Source: Dipteris shenzhenensis (Eukaryota > Polypodiophyta > Polypodiopsida > Gleicheniales). From it: 64,000 bases of DNA. How positions within the stretch are numbered: the first letter of the stretch is position 1; every line of letters starts with the position of its first letter. The notes under the pieces were generated by a model. It did not search any database. It saw only the letters and a list, made by a program, of their open reading frames with translations, and had not been told where the DNA came from. The position numbers and the translations under genes were made by a program. The stretch lies in the NCBI GenBank assembly GCA_047967505.1, contig CM106538.1, one strand, 5' to 3'. Shown here in pieces: positions 55,966 through 64,000 of this stretch.

Positions 55966-58486
55966 GAATAATAAGATGGGACCACAAAGAAAAATACATG
56001 CAAAGATCGATGGGATAAGTGATGCAATAATAGGAATTGATGATATTAGTAACAATGATCATGATGTTACCACTCGAACACAAGGCAAAAGGGGTAGAGA
56101 ATCTGAGACTTGTCATGTTGTTCGTAATATTGTTGCTAGCATGCCAGAGAATATAGATGGGAGAATCTTGAGTTACGAAGGAGAAACAGTTCAACCACAA
56201 AATTCAAGAGGCATTGGCAACAAATTGACATCAATAAACATGTCTACTAGATTGCCATTTCCAAGATATTATAAGGTATCAAATAATTCTCAAGCCCACA
56301 CAGCATTTGATTATAAAGATGAAGATTCAAGGAAAATGGATTCGAGGTTTGATGGTCTTACAACTAGAAAACGCAAGACACTATTTACAAAAAGAAAGTA
56401 TGTGAGTGTGAAGAGGCGAAGAATCATGGCATCAAATTCCAGAACCAAAGAGACATGTAATGCTATCTGAGGAGAATATGGAAAGGATGCTTATGCGAGT
56501 TTGTTGCAAGAGACTTTGCATTAGAAAAGTTGGGAAAGATGATTGTGCAGCCATACGCCTTGGTATTTGGAGTAAGACAGTGCCTAATAGACATAACTAT
56601 CTTCTTCAAGAGTTTTCATGCTTTCTTCATCAAAGCACTAATCAAGATTTGAGCACAAGACACTGTAAACCTAGATTGAAACCCATGGTTAATGGGAGAC
56701 CCATTTGCAATCGAGGATATCAATGGTTAACTAGACTATCACATGGCATATACTGGACCATCGGGGCAGAGGTGAAAGAAAAAGTGGTTCATACAATTCA
56801 TGGAAATACCTACAAGCTTAAATGCCATGGAAGCACTATAAATGCAACCACAACATTAAAGCAAGTTCTCGAAGACCATGCATTACCGCAGCCTCATCTT
56901 CAACAAATAATGCTAGATGGACGTGTCGAATGCCAACAACATCTTCCTTTGGGAATGACAAAGAAGGTCATCCTAGAAACTATCAATAAAACTTTACGAG
57001 ACAAAACAGAGATGAGAGCATGATTTCACGATCAACCTTGTACAAAATTTGGCGTAGAGATTTTTGCCATGTCAAGACACCATCAAAGCAAAGGATGTCA
57101 AAATGTAAGACATGTGATGAATTAAAAAATGCCATTGAACATAGTAAATGTGAGCAGCAGCGAGGAAGATATATTAAATGGCAATCAATGTCATGTGCAG
57201 GATGCTCGAAAGTTGTATGCTTCTTAGAGAGAGGAAGCTATTTCACATGTCGATAAGTCCATGTGCATCACCATTGATTGCATGGACCAGAATACAACCA
57301 CTTTGCCATGATATAGACATATCCCACCGGCATTAGAGGAGGGCAAACGTGGACTAAAAACACACTTGTGTGGAGTATTAGTACATGGATACCGAATCTT
57401 TTGTGATGTATGGATTGATAGTTTGCATGACCATGATAGTAACCAGGTTGTTACATCAATCATGAAAGCAATAAGAAAGGTCAGAGATGCTCACAAATGT
57501 TTACCTAACACATTGCGAATACAAGCTGATAATTGTTGGAGAGAGAACAAGAATAAATATATATTTGCTTTATGCTCTATGCTGGTTGGTTTGAAAATAT
57601 TTGAAGAAGTGGAAGTTGGCTTTCTTCTTGTCGGCCATATACATGAAGACATAGATCAAATCTTCAGTGTTATCTCTGGTGAGTTGAAGGCAATGGATGT
57701 TTTGACAATGGAGGATATGCTATTTCGAATTGGGAAAAAATTTGGAGGTTCTCACAAGGAAGAATCAAAAGTGGCTATCTTAGAGAGGATGGTAGATTGG
57801 AGAGCATTCATAGAGCCACATTTACAAACAGGAGATGATGCCCTAATAGGACACACAAATCCACACTACTTTCGGTTTCACATGCATAACAATATTCCAG
57901 TGATGCAATGGAAGCACTACTCAATATATGGAGATCATTTATGGAGTGAGTCATACGCTTTATTACAACGAATAATTCCATTAGAGGAAACTAGATTTGT
58001 TCTTGCAAAAAACAAATCACTTGACATAGATGAAATGAAAGGCTTGAAAGCCTTCATTAAACATCTTCAAAGTATGATGCAAAAATATCCTAAGCAATCA
58101 ACTAAGAATTTGGAGACAATTAAATCAACTGAAGCACTTATCCAATCTGTAGAAAGACAAGAAAACTTAATGAGCATTGAATACTGTGAATCCTTTTGGC
58201 AAGCTAGGTCACCAAGTTTTCCTTTGGATATAAATATGTTAGTAGATATGAGGTGGAAGTCAGTAGCATTATTCATTGCTGGAAATCGAGGACACGAAGG
58301 TTTAAAAAGAAGCATGGATACAATGTTGAAAAATGTATCACAATCCCTAATCCAAGTCGTGTCCATATTAAACATCATTTGGCAAGACTTGACCCATCAA
58401 GTGCAAATACATTACATGAATCTGATGACTCTGAACAAGATTCAGATGCATAAGATAATGTTCTGTATGCTTTTTTCCATACAAAT

Positions 58487-58619
58487 GGTGTATCTATACA
58501 CCACCAATAAGATAATTTATTGTATGGTTTGTTTTTCAAAAAAGGGTGTATCTATACACCACTTATATATTGAATTCAACAAACTCTTTGTTTTCAAAAA
58601 AATGGTGTATCTATACACC
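58487..58619. repeat. Three GGTGTATCTATACACC hairpins
   Basis: The same 16-bp near-palindrome occurs at 58487-58502, 58545-58560 and 58604-58619, the last two within a duplicated ATTGAATTCAACAAACTC context. They lie directly 3' of the DUF7869-like gene and may form its 3' end or a binding site for the element's protein. Confidence 0.85.
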
Positions 58620-58973
58620 ACTTACATGTTGAATTCAACAAACTCTTTTCATATGGTGTCATATTTTCACTTCATAGTGTTAAAATTGAACTAGAGTTAG
58701 GAGACTACTATTATTATTATTATAGTTATTGGATGGGGGCACCATGCACAAGTTTGGGAATTATAGCTTCACTGAGCCTTTTTTTTTTAAATTAGAGGTC
58801 ACCACTTGACTTTTTAGCTTAGTAAGGCCATATTTGTATATAAGTGACACATTTAGTGCTCTAAAAAACCCAAATTTTGAGCTCACTAAGTGAAGTTGAG
58901 TGGAGAAGATATGCTCCAAAAAAAAGTCCAAACCAAGAGAGAAAGTCCAAAAATTTTGAATAGTGTGTTGAGG

Positions 58974-59760
58974 AATTTTCATATATTTATTGCACGCAGG
59001 TGACGTCTCCTTATTACTATTAGTGAATCCCCCGTGCCTCAAAGATGTAAATCAATAAAAAATGATTGATTAGATGAGATGTTAACATGTTGCACTATGA
59101 CCCATATGACCCTTAGAGTAATATGTTCCTCAAAGATAAATATCAGTAAGAAACATCATTAGGTGGCGTTCGTTTTGCATGAGTTGATTCTTGTAGCTAC
59201 AATGTAATTCATAAAATGAGCATGAGGTCATTGTTTGCTTGGGTGTAGCCATTTTTTGTGAGGTTCAGGGACTTTTCTGTATATAGGTATCTTGCATGAC
59301 CCATAGCTTATGCATTGCTCAACGTAATTCCGCAAACTTTGTCTTCAAGTTGTAGTATACATTTCAAATCGTAAATGAGACAAAAAATTTATGGAATAAG
59401 GATCTGGAAAGAGAACGTTAAAGCATTACAAGTGATATGTTACATGTGAAGCATGCATCCAAAAGACTATAGGATATACCAATTTATTCAAAAATATCAA
59501 AATTCTATTCCGTACATACATGCAACCAAGTAATCATTCAAAAGTACACTATGTGAGCTTCTCATCAACCCAAGGACGGCGGGCCTCTAATGTTGTGCTA
59601 AAATAACGCACACCCATTTAAGCGCACGCTCCATAACTTTTTTTTGATTTGTTGAAAACCAAAATGGATTGAAAATTTGGAATCCAAACTAGTGGGACTA
59701 CTGCATGGTGGTCTTAAAACATTGATAGTTGTTGGTATAAGTATCTAGATTCACCCTAAA
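58974..59760. other. Flank right of the giant element
   Basis: The first 190 bp resemble the left flank (shared TGATTGATTAGATGAGATG and CTCAAAGATAAA phrases), as if the element had entered a local repeat. No gene is seen. Confidence 0.5.
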
Positions 59761-60302
59761 ATGGAAGAAGTTGAAAATGTGTAAAGCTTGACAAGAACAA
59801 CTTCCAAGCATGGAAGTTTAGAATGACGAATTTCCTTAAGGGAAAAGGCTATTGGGAGTTCATTACTGGAGCTGAACAAGAACCAGTTATTCCTAATGTT
59901 CCTAATCAACAGGAGTTGCACGCATTTAAAGGCTGGCATGAGAGAGCCAGAAAAGTTATGTAATGGCTATCTATCAGTATTTCAGATTCTATGATTGTGC
60001 ATATTCAGGATGCAAGCACGTCGAAGGAGGCATGGGATACTTTGACAAAAATGTATAGCACAAATATGCAAGCCAGGAAAATGCACCTCAAGCAGGAGTT
60101 GCATAATGTGCAGAGAGAAAATATGAGCATCAATGACTACCATATGAAGGTGAAGAAGATTGCAGATGCACTTGCTTCTATTGGGTCACCAGTGGAAGAT
60201 GATGATTTAGTTTCTATGACCTTGAATGGTCTAGGAAAGGATTATGCACAATTCCGTACATCCATTGCCATCCGTGAAAATTTCTTAATAACCTGTTATT
60301 GG
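59761..60302 (+). pseudogene. Copia gag fragment of another family
   Basis: It starts MEEVENV at 59761, shifts frame after seven codons, then reads KLDKNNFQAWKFRM and, after a TAA near 59959, the gag core SMIVHIQDASTSKEAWDTL, MNLKQEL-like and MTLNGLGKDYAQFRTSIAIR. This is the usual Copia N-terminal gag. Homology stops near 60285, before any zinc knuckle. Gag differs from Copia A and C, so it is a third family. Confidence 0.82.
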
Positions 60303-60509
60303 ACGTAAATGTACATTGTAATCTCTTACCCTTGTCCTTTATAAGATGAGAAATCCACCTAGATACCCTTTATGAAGTGCACGTACAAGAATTTTGCAAA
60401 GTACATCACCACTTCATTATGGTGTGGCACCTTCCCATATATCTAGATATATATCTGCCTAGCATTTTGTTGAATCCGTTAATTTCGGCATTGGCGGGTT
60501 GCCAACTCA

Positions 60510-60664
60510 GCCATCACGCCACACATGGCCCCCATTTGGTGTCCAAACCAGGACCTACTGGATAACCGAGCTACTCAAATGCCTTCTCCTCATATGGGGG
60601 GCTTACAAGTAAAGTTAGCTGGTTCTCGCGTAGTTACACGAGAGTGGAGCATTGATATCTAACA
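60510..60664 (-). repeat. Inverted fragment of a Copia A-type LTR
   Basis: On the minus strand it reads TGTTAGATATCAATGCTCCA from 60664, then follows the first 150 or so bases of the Copia A LTR, including the GAGGAGAAGGCATTTGAGTA block, before homology fades. It keeps the exact LTR start but not its end. Confidence 0.88.
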
Positions 60665-61460
60665 TTAAGCCCATGCTTGCGAGCAAATCTTACTGTGTGT
60701 GCAGAAAGATTTATCACTTGACAATAGCAAAGAGCTACATTTGCCACACAATAATGAGCAGGCAGGCATCTGACAATAATTCCCACCCTATACATTCTTT
60801 TTTTTTTTTAACTACATGAAATGCTTTCCATAACCCCTTCAGAAGAATGGCATCTAATAGAGCTTTAATGCACTTTTGCAGTCTTTTAAATTGTGTTTCT
60901 GGACACCATATGTACACCACTAAGGTTCATGACATGATGGTAGATCACAAAAATAAGTATACTATGGGAGATTTTGTGTGGCTTTTGATATTCACAACAA
61001 AGCAATTATCAATATTATTATTGTAACTTTTATTATCAATACTATTATTGTAAATTTTAAAGCTATTAAGGTGTTTATGAATGTGGCCTAAGAGGGTTGC
61101 CACTCTATTAATCTTGGAAGCTATACTTTTTGAATGTCGATGTAGTTTAGAGCTAAGTTCGATGGTTGAAAGTAGAAGGCTAAGCTAGCCATTTGACAAA
61201 TATGAAGGTTTAGTTAAACTTTTTATAACAATAGTTACAACCACCATGCATGTAGGTTGTAGTCCAACTATTTACAAAAATCAAGCTAGCTACAACCACC
61301 ATGTATGTCTCGACCTATTCCATGACATGGGACCAGGAACCACTTCCTAGGCTAGGCCCCTCAGCCAAGACTTGGAGAGAGGAGGACTTTTGCCTCTTCT
61401 CAATCCACTTTTGGTGAAAATGAGCCTAGCGGATGGCATATATCTTGGGCTGGTAGTATT
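60665..61460. other. AT-rich spacer, no gene recognised
   Basis: Decayed sequence with a T9 run near 60800 and short local repeats such as ATTATCAATATTATTATTGTAA near 61000. Nothing coding could be supported. Confidence 0.45.
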
Positions 61461-61463
61461 TAC

Positions 61464-61695
61464 GTGGTAATTTATGTATTGCCACTAGTAATAGTAGTGC
61501 TAATGGTAGCAGTATGTCAATTACCATGGGTAGTAATAGGATCCCTCGCAGGAATATTGCCACTACCATCGGTTATAATATTATTGCCAGTAGTGTGCAT
61601 ACTACCGCCAGTAGTATTGTGTCAAACTACTGGAAATAGTATTAGTACTACTGCTAGTAGGAGACTACCGCTGGTAGTATTGATACTACTGCCAA
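61464..61695. repeat. TACTACC/GGTAGTA inverted-motif cluster
   Basis: About 15 copies of ACTAC(C/T)G and its complement GGTAGTA in both orientations within 230 bp, making many small overlapping hairpins. The open frame across it (Val/Leu/Pro-rich) reflects the repeat. Confidence 0.7.
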
Positions 61696-61929
61696 TATAT
61701 ATTCGGCTTTCAAGTTAGGGCCACTTGATAGCGCAAAGGCATGATTGTGCCCATGATTCATGAAATGTGTCGTCATGACACGTAATCAAAGAAAATTCAT
61801 ATGATTATGTGAATATGCAATCCCAGGGTTGGATGACTCGAGTAAGTTGTCTTCTATTCTTTGATTATTTTATAAGCTAGCCAGTCTCTATTTTGGAGGT
61901 TCTATTCTAGCAGCTCACTGATCGTTGCC

Positions 61930-62381
61930 ATGGAATCAATGGAAAGATGCAGTTTGTCATGGCTTGCAAGAGAAGCAAACAGAGGCTACAAGATAGGAAA
62001 TTTGAAAAGCTTGGTCAAGACACAAGGAATAAATTATGGGTTGAGTAAAGTAATGGCACAGTATCAAAATGACAATGGAGGACACTTTTGCAATGTTTGC
62101 AGAGGGAGAAATAATGAGAAGAAAGAAGATTTCTTACATAGCAATACTATGAAGTGATTACATGTGCACATCATTGGAGCAAAGAACATGATCTTAGATC
62201 AACAAGCTACAAGAGGGTGACAGTAGCTATGTTGGTATCCCCTGAAACACAAAAGAAATGGCTTGGCCGTATAATGTGGAAGATGTTGTCAATCAAAAGG
62301 ACCAACATGGCTCCAACTCTTGAAGACAGAGCGGAAGTAATTCACAATCATCTTGATTTGAAATCAAAAGGACATCTATAA
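61930..62381 (+). other. Two weak open stretches, not assigned
   Basis: 61930-62157 and 62154-62381 overlap by 4 bases and could be one broken gene (GGHFCNVCRGRNNEKK, then SPETQKKWLGRIMWKM). The composition is protein-like, but no family or splice structure is recognised. Confidence 0.2.
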
Positions 62382-62449
62382 AAAGCAGAGGGATGTAAGC
62401 AATTAGACGAGCACATCATACACATGCTAGATACAATGCAGATCAGTGT

Positions 62450-63730
62450 TTGCCTACACCATCCCAATGGTTGTCTGTGATTGAGATTTAGAATAGTTTA
62501 ATTATCTAATTTTCAAATCTGGCTAGCTTGGACTTAATGTGATTGTCCTAAAATAGCTTGGTGTTTGGAACATCATGTGATTGTCCTAAACCAGCTCGGC
62601 GGTTGTCTGTGATTGAGTTTTGTAATGTTTATTTTCTAGATGGACTTAACGTAGTTGTCCTAAACCAACCGAGTGGTTGGAACATCAAGAAACCATGGCT
62701 GGTTCAGGTCAAACACTAGCTATGTGATTGTCCTATACCGGTGTGGTTGAGCAGAAAAACACAGCAACATATTTCACAACAGAACAACAATATATTGTTA
62801 TTGTCTAATTGATGACCAGATCGATGGTTAAAATTGATGTGATTCCTCGGGGGGTCACTAAATATTAAATGCGACTATCACGTGAGTTCAACATAAGGAC
62901 ATATTTAATTCTAAATTTTCACACGTTTTCACATACAGAAGGGTGCTATAAAAAGGACTTTGGAAAAATATTTATAGATTGAATAGGAAAAGGGTGCATT
63001 TTAATAATGAAAAATTCATAGATAAGGGATTTTACAAATAGGCCTTGAACGGACATGATATATAGGGTTTATACACGGTGACCCCACTGAGTGTGATTCC
63101 TACTAGTAAATTATTTAAATTTAATTTTTGTTTTGTTCCAGTCATATACATGTTAATATCTAAACCTGATTGTCGTAAATTAGCCTAGTGCTTGGAACAT
63201 CACCGAGTTGGTTCAAGTTAAATAGCAACAATTAAATGATTGAAATTGTGTTTGGACAGAAATGCAGAAGTGAACAGCAACATATCATTATTGTATAGTT
63301 GTTATATATCGCGAACACCTATTCAGGTCAAACATTAGTTATGTGACTATCCTAAACCAACCCAAGGGTAGAATTTGTTTTGTCTTCTAGTAGCTTTCAT
63401 TAGTTTAATTATTAGCTTGATTAATTTAATTAGATTGTGTTTTTTGCACATACAGCAATATATAACCAAGCTAGTTTAGTTCAAACACCTACCCGGTGGT
63501 ACTATTCTAAACGAGTTCTAAGCTAGCTTGGTTGTTTTTCTTTGCTATTAGCTTGATTACTTTAATAATTACCTTGATTAGTTTAATTATTAGCTTGATT
63601 ATATGTGACTATCCTAAACTTTTTTTTTTTTTTGGCTAATAGCTCAATTAGTTTAATTATTATCTTGATTAGTTTAGTTATTAGCTTGATTATCTGTGAT
63701 TGTTCTAAACCAACCCGGTGGTTGAAATTT
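62450..63730. repeat. Dispersed TGTGATTGTCCTAAACCA motif array
   Basis: At least nine variants of TGTGATTGTCCTAAACCAAC, often followed by CGGTGGTTGGAACATCA, lie at irregular 50-170 bp spacing. TAGCTTGATTAGTTTAATTA repeats are also present. It looks like an old, degenerate satellite, here split by the third MITE copy. Confidence 0.7.
62846..63091. mobile_element. hAT-like MITE, copy 3 (246 bp)
   Basis: It is flanked by a perfect 8-bp duplication, TGTGATTC (62838-62845 and 63092-63099). Same orientation as copy 1, sharing TCACGTGAGTTCAA-like, AAAAGGGT, AATAATGAAAAATT and GGGATTTTACAAATAGGCCT blocks. Ends are CTCGGGGGGTCAC and, inward from the right, CTCAGTGGGGTCAC. Confidence 0.87.
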
Positions 63731-63739
63731 TTTTATTTA

Positions 63740-64000
63740 GAAGGCATTTTTGCACATACTGTTTTTTGTTTTATTTTCATCATAGAGTGCAAAAAGGGGG
63801 ATCAGTATGGTTGTGTGTGCATGTTGGATGAGAAGACTCAAGACCATCTCATTCAAAAGATCCACATTATAGTACCATCCTTCAAATGGATCGATGTTTG
63901 TTCCAAGTGTGTAGCTGTAAGAGACCATCTAATTCACAGGCTCAGATTTTGATGATCAACATTATAGACTCAGGACCACCTGATTTGCAAGCTCAGATTT
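63740..64000 (+). other. Window edge, no assignable gene
   Basis: An open stretch to 63952 (KKGDQYGCVCMLDEKTQDHL) and a half-repeated phrase at the end (CAAGACCATCT/CAGGACCACCT, GCTCAGATTT twice at about 63940 and 63991) could belong to a gene or repeat continuing beyond the window. Confidence 0.2.

Larger units (their letters stand above)
51228..58453 (+). pseudogene. DUF7869-like putative transposase gene of the giant element, decayed
   Basis: A tiny first exon (51228-51239, MLQE, then GTGAGT) can splice in phase to an acceptor ending at 54979, giving a 3.7-kb intron. The N-terminal part (VVLYKKNEVVAFGRIHSLDP) resembles plant DUF8039 domains and ends at a TAG at 55232. A 16-residue repeat region follows (55738-55965), then a conserved part (RVCCKRLCIRKVGKDD, VNGRPICNRGYQWL), STLYKIWRRDFCHVK, and the DUF7869-like core: TIDCMDQ (57273), LKTHLCGVLVHG, LRIQADNCWRENKNKY (57513) and LVGHIHEDIDQIFS (57630). 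The acidic DSEQDSDA tail ends at 58453. The spaced Asp residues resemble an RNase H-like transposase core; that is inference. Frameshifts near 56440, 57015 and 58300 and stops at 55232 and about 57312 break it. Confidence 0.65.
45121..58969. mobile_element. Giant two-gene TIR DNA transposon candidate (13.85 kb)
   Basis: The first 27 bases (AACACACTATTCAAAATTTT and TGGACTT) are matched perfectly by the inverted sequence ending at 58969. GAGG directly precedes the left end (45117-45120) and directly follows the right end (58970-58973). Inside are two divergent genes: an unrecognised protein on the minus strand (46033-49220) and a DUF7869-like, transposase-like protein on the plus strand (51228 and 54980-58453), with a shared promoter region near 51.08 kb and repeat-filled first introns. 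The 4-bp duplication and the AACACACTA ends do not match a standard superfamily closely. Stops in both genes suggest the copy is inactive. Two unrelated solo ends at this spacing are a less likely alternative. Confidence 0.7.

Noticed and set aside
45127-58964. Calling the giant element a plain CACTA because CACTA occurs in its end
   Set aside because: The inverted repeat extends four bases outward (AACA) beyond CACTA, the duplication is GAGG (4 bp), and no TNP2 or DUF4218 domain is present.
1-64000. tRNA, rRNA or other structured RNA genes
   Set aside because: No cloverleaf-like or rRNA-like sequence was noticed on either strand; only tRNA-complementary primer sites of retroelements were found.

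Overview
The window looks like nuclear DNA of a land plant, most likely a non-seed plant (liverwort, fern or lycophyte). It carries Ty1/Copia, Ty3/Gypsy, CACTA and Mutator-type plant elements, TTTAGGG-like degenerate repeats and introns with plant-like splice sites. Its one clearly intact gene is a short class I terpene synthase of the microbial-type (MTPSL) kind, which is known from non-seed plants. The species cannot be named from sequence alone. Almost everything else is mobile DNA in various states of decay.

Layout. 0.4-6.9 kb: complete but dead Copia element A (TSD GTTAT), split by a 1,041-bp Mutator-like insertion. 7.5-11.8 kb: 5'-truncated Copia B with an internal 1.2-kb inversion and a 245-bp hAT-like MITE. 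11.8-15.2 kb: decayed DNA with a SWIM-like fragment and a Gypsy integrase fragment. 15.2-22.6 kb: Copia C (TSD TAACA). 23.7 kb: second MITE copy. 25.1-32.2 kb: Copia D, same family as C, on the minus strand (TSD GATTT), lacking the reverse transcriptase YxDD box. 32.4-38.5 kb: CACTA-type transposon with 3-bp TSD TTC, a Ptta/En-Spm-like gene on the minus strand and a TNP2-like transposase on the plus strand. 38.6-42.2 kb: decayed DNA with a lone CACTACAAGA end and a 25-C run. 42.2-43.4 kb: intact MTPSL gene (minus strand) with a 31-bp promoter duplication and a 399-bp Tourist-like MITE upstream. 45.1-59.0 kb: a 13.85-kb segment bounded by perfect 27-bp inverted repeats and a GAGG duplication, described below. 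59.8-60.7 kb: Copia gag fragment followed by an inverted LTR fragment. 61-64 kb: AT-rich repeats and the third MITE copy.

The most interesting object is the 45,121-58,969 segment. It reads as one giant DNA transposon with two divergent genes fired from a roughly 90-bp bidirectional promoter near 51.04-51.13 kb. The minus-strand gene encodes an unrecognised protein of about 1,060 codons. The plus-strand gene encodes a DUF7869-like protein with spaced Asp motifs that suggest an RNase H-like transposase. Each gene appears to have a very long first intron filled with unusual sequence: alternating polypyrimidine/polypurine blocks and palindromes on one side; a 124-bp satellite, opposed telomere-like arrays and a nested array of perfect palindromes on the other. 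Both genes now carry stops and frameshifts. Across the window most retroelement stop codons are explained by C-to-T (or G-to-A) changes, as expected of methylated plant DNA.
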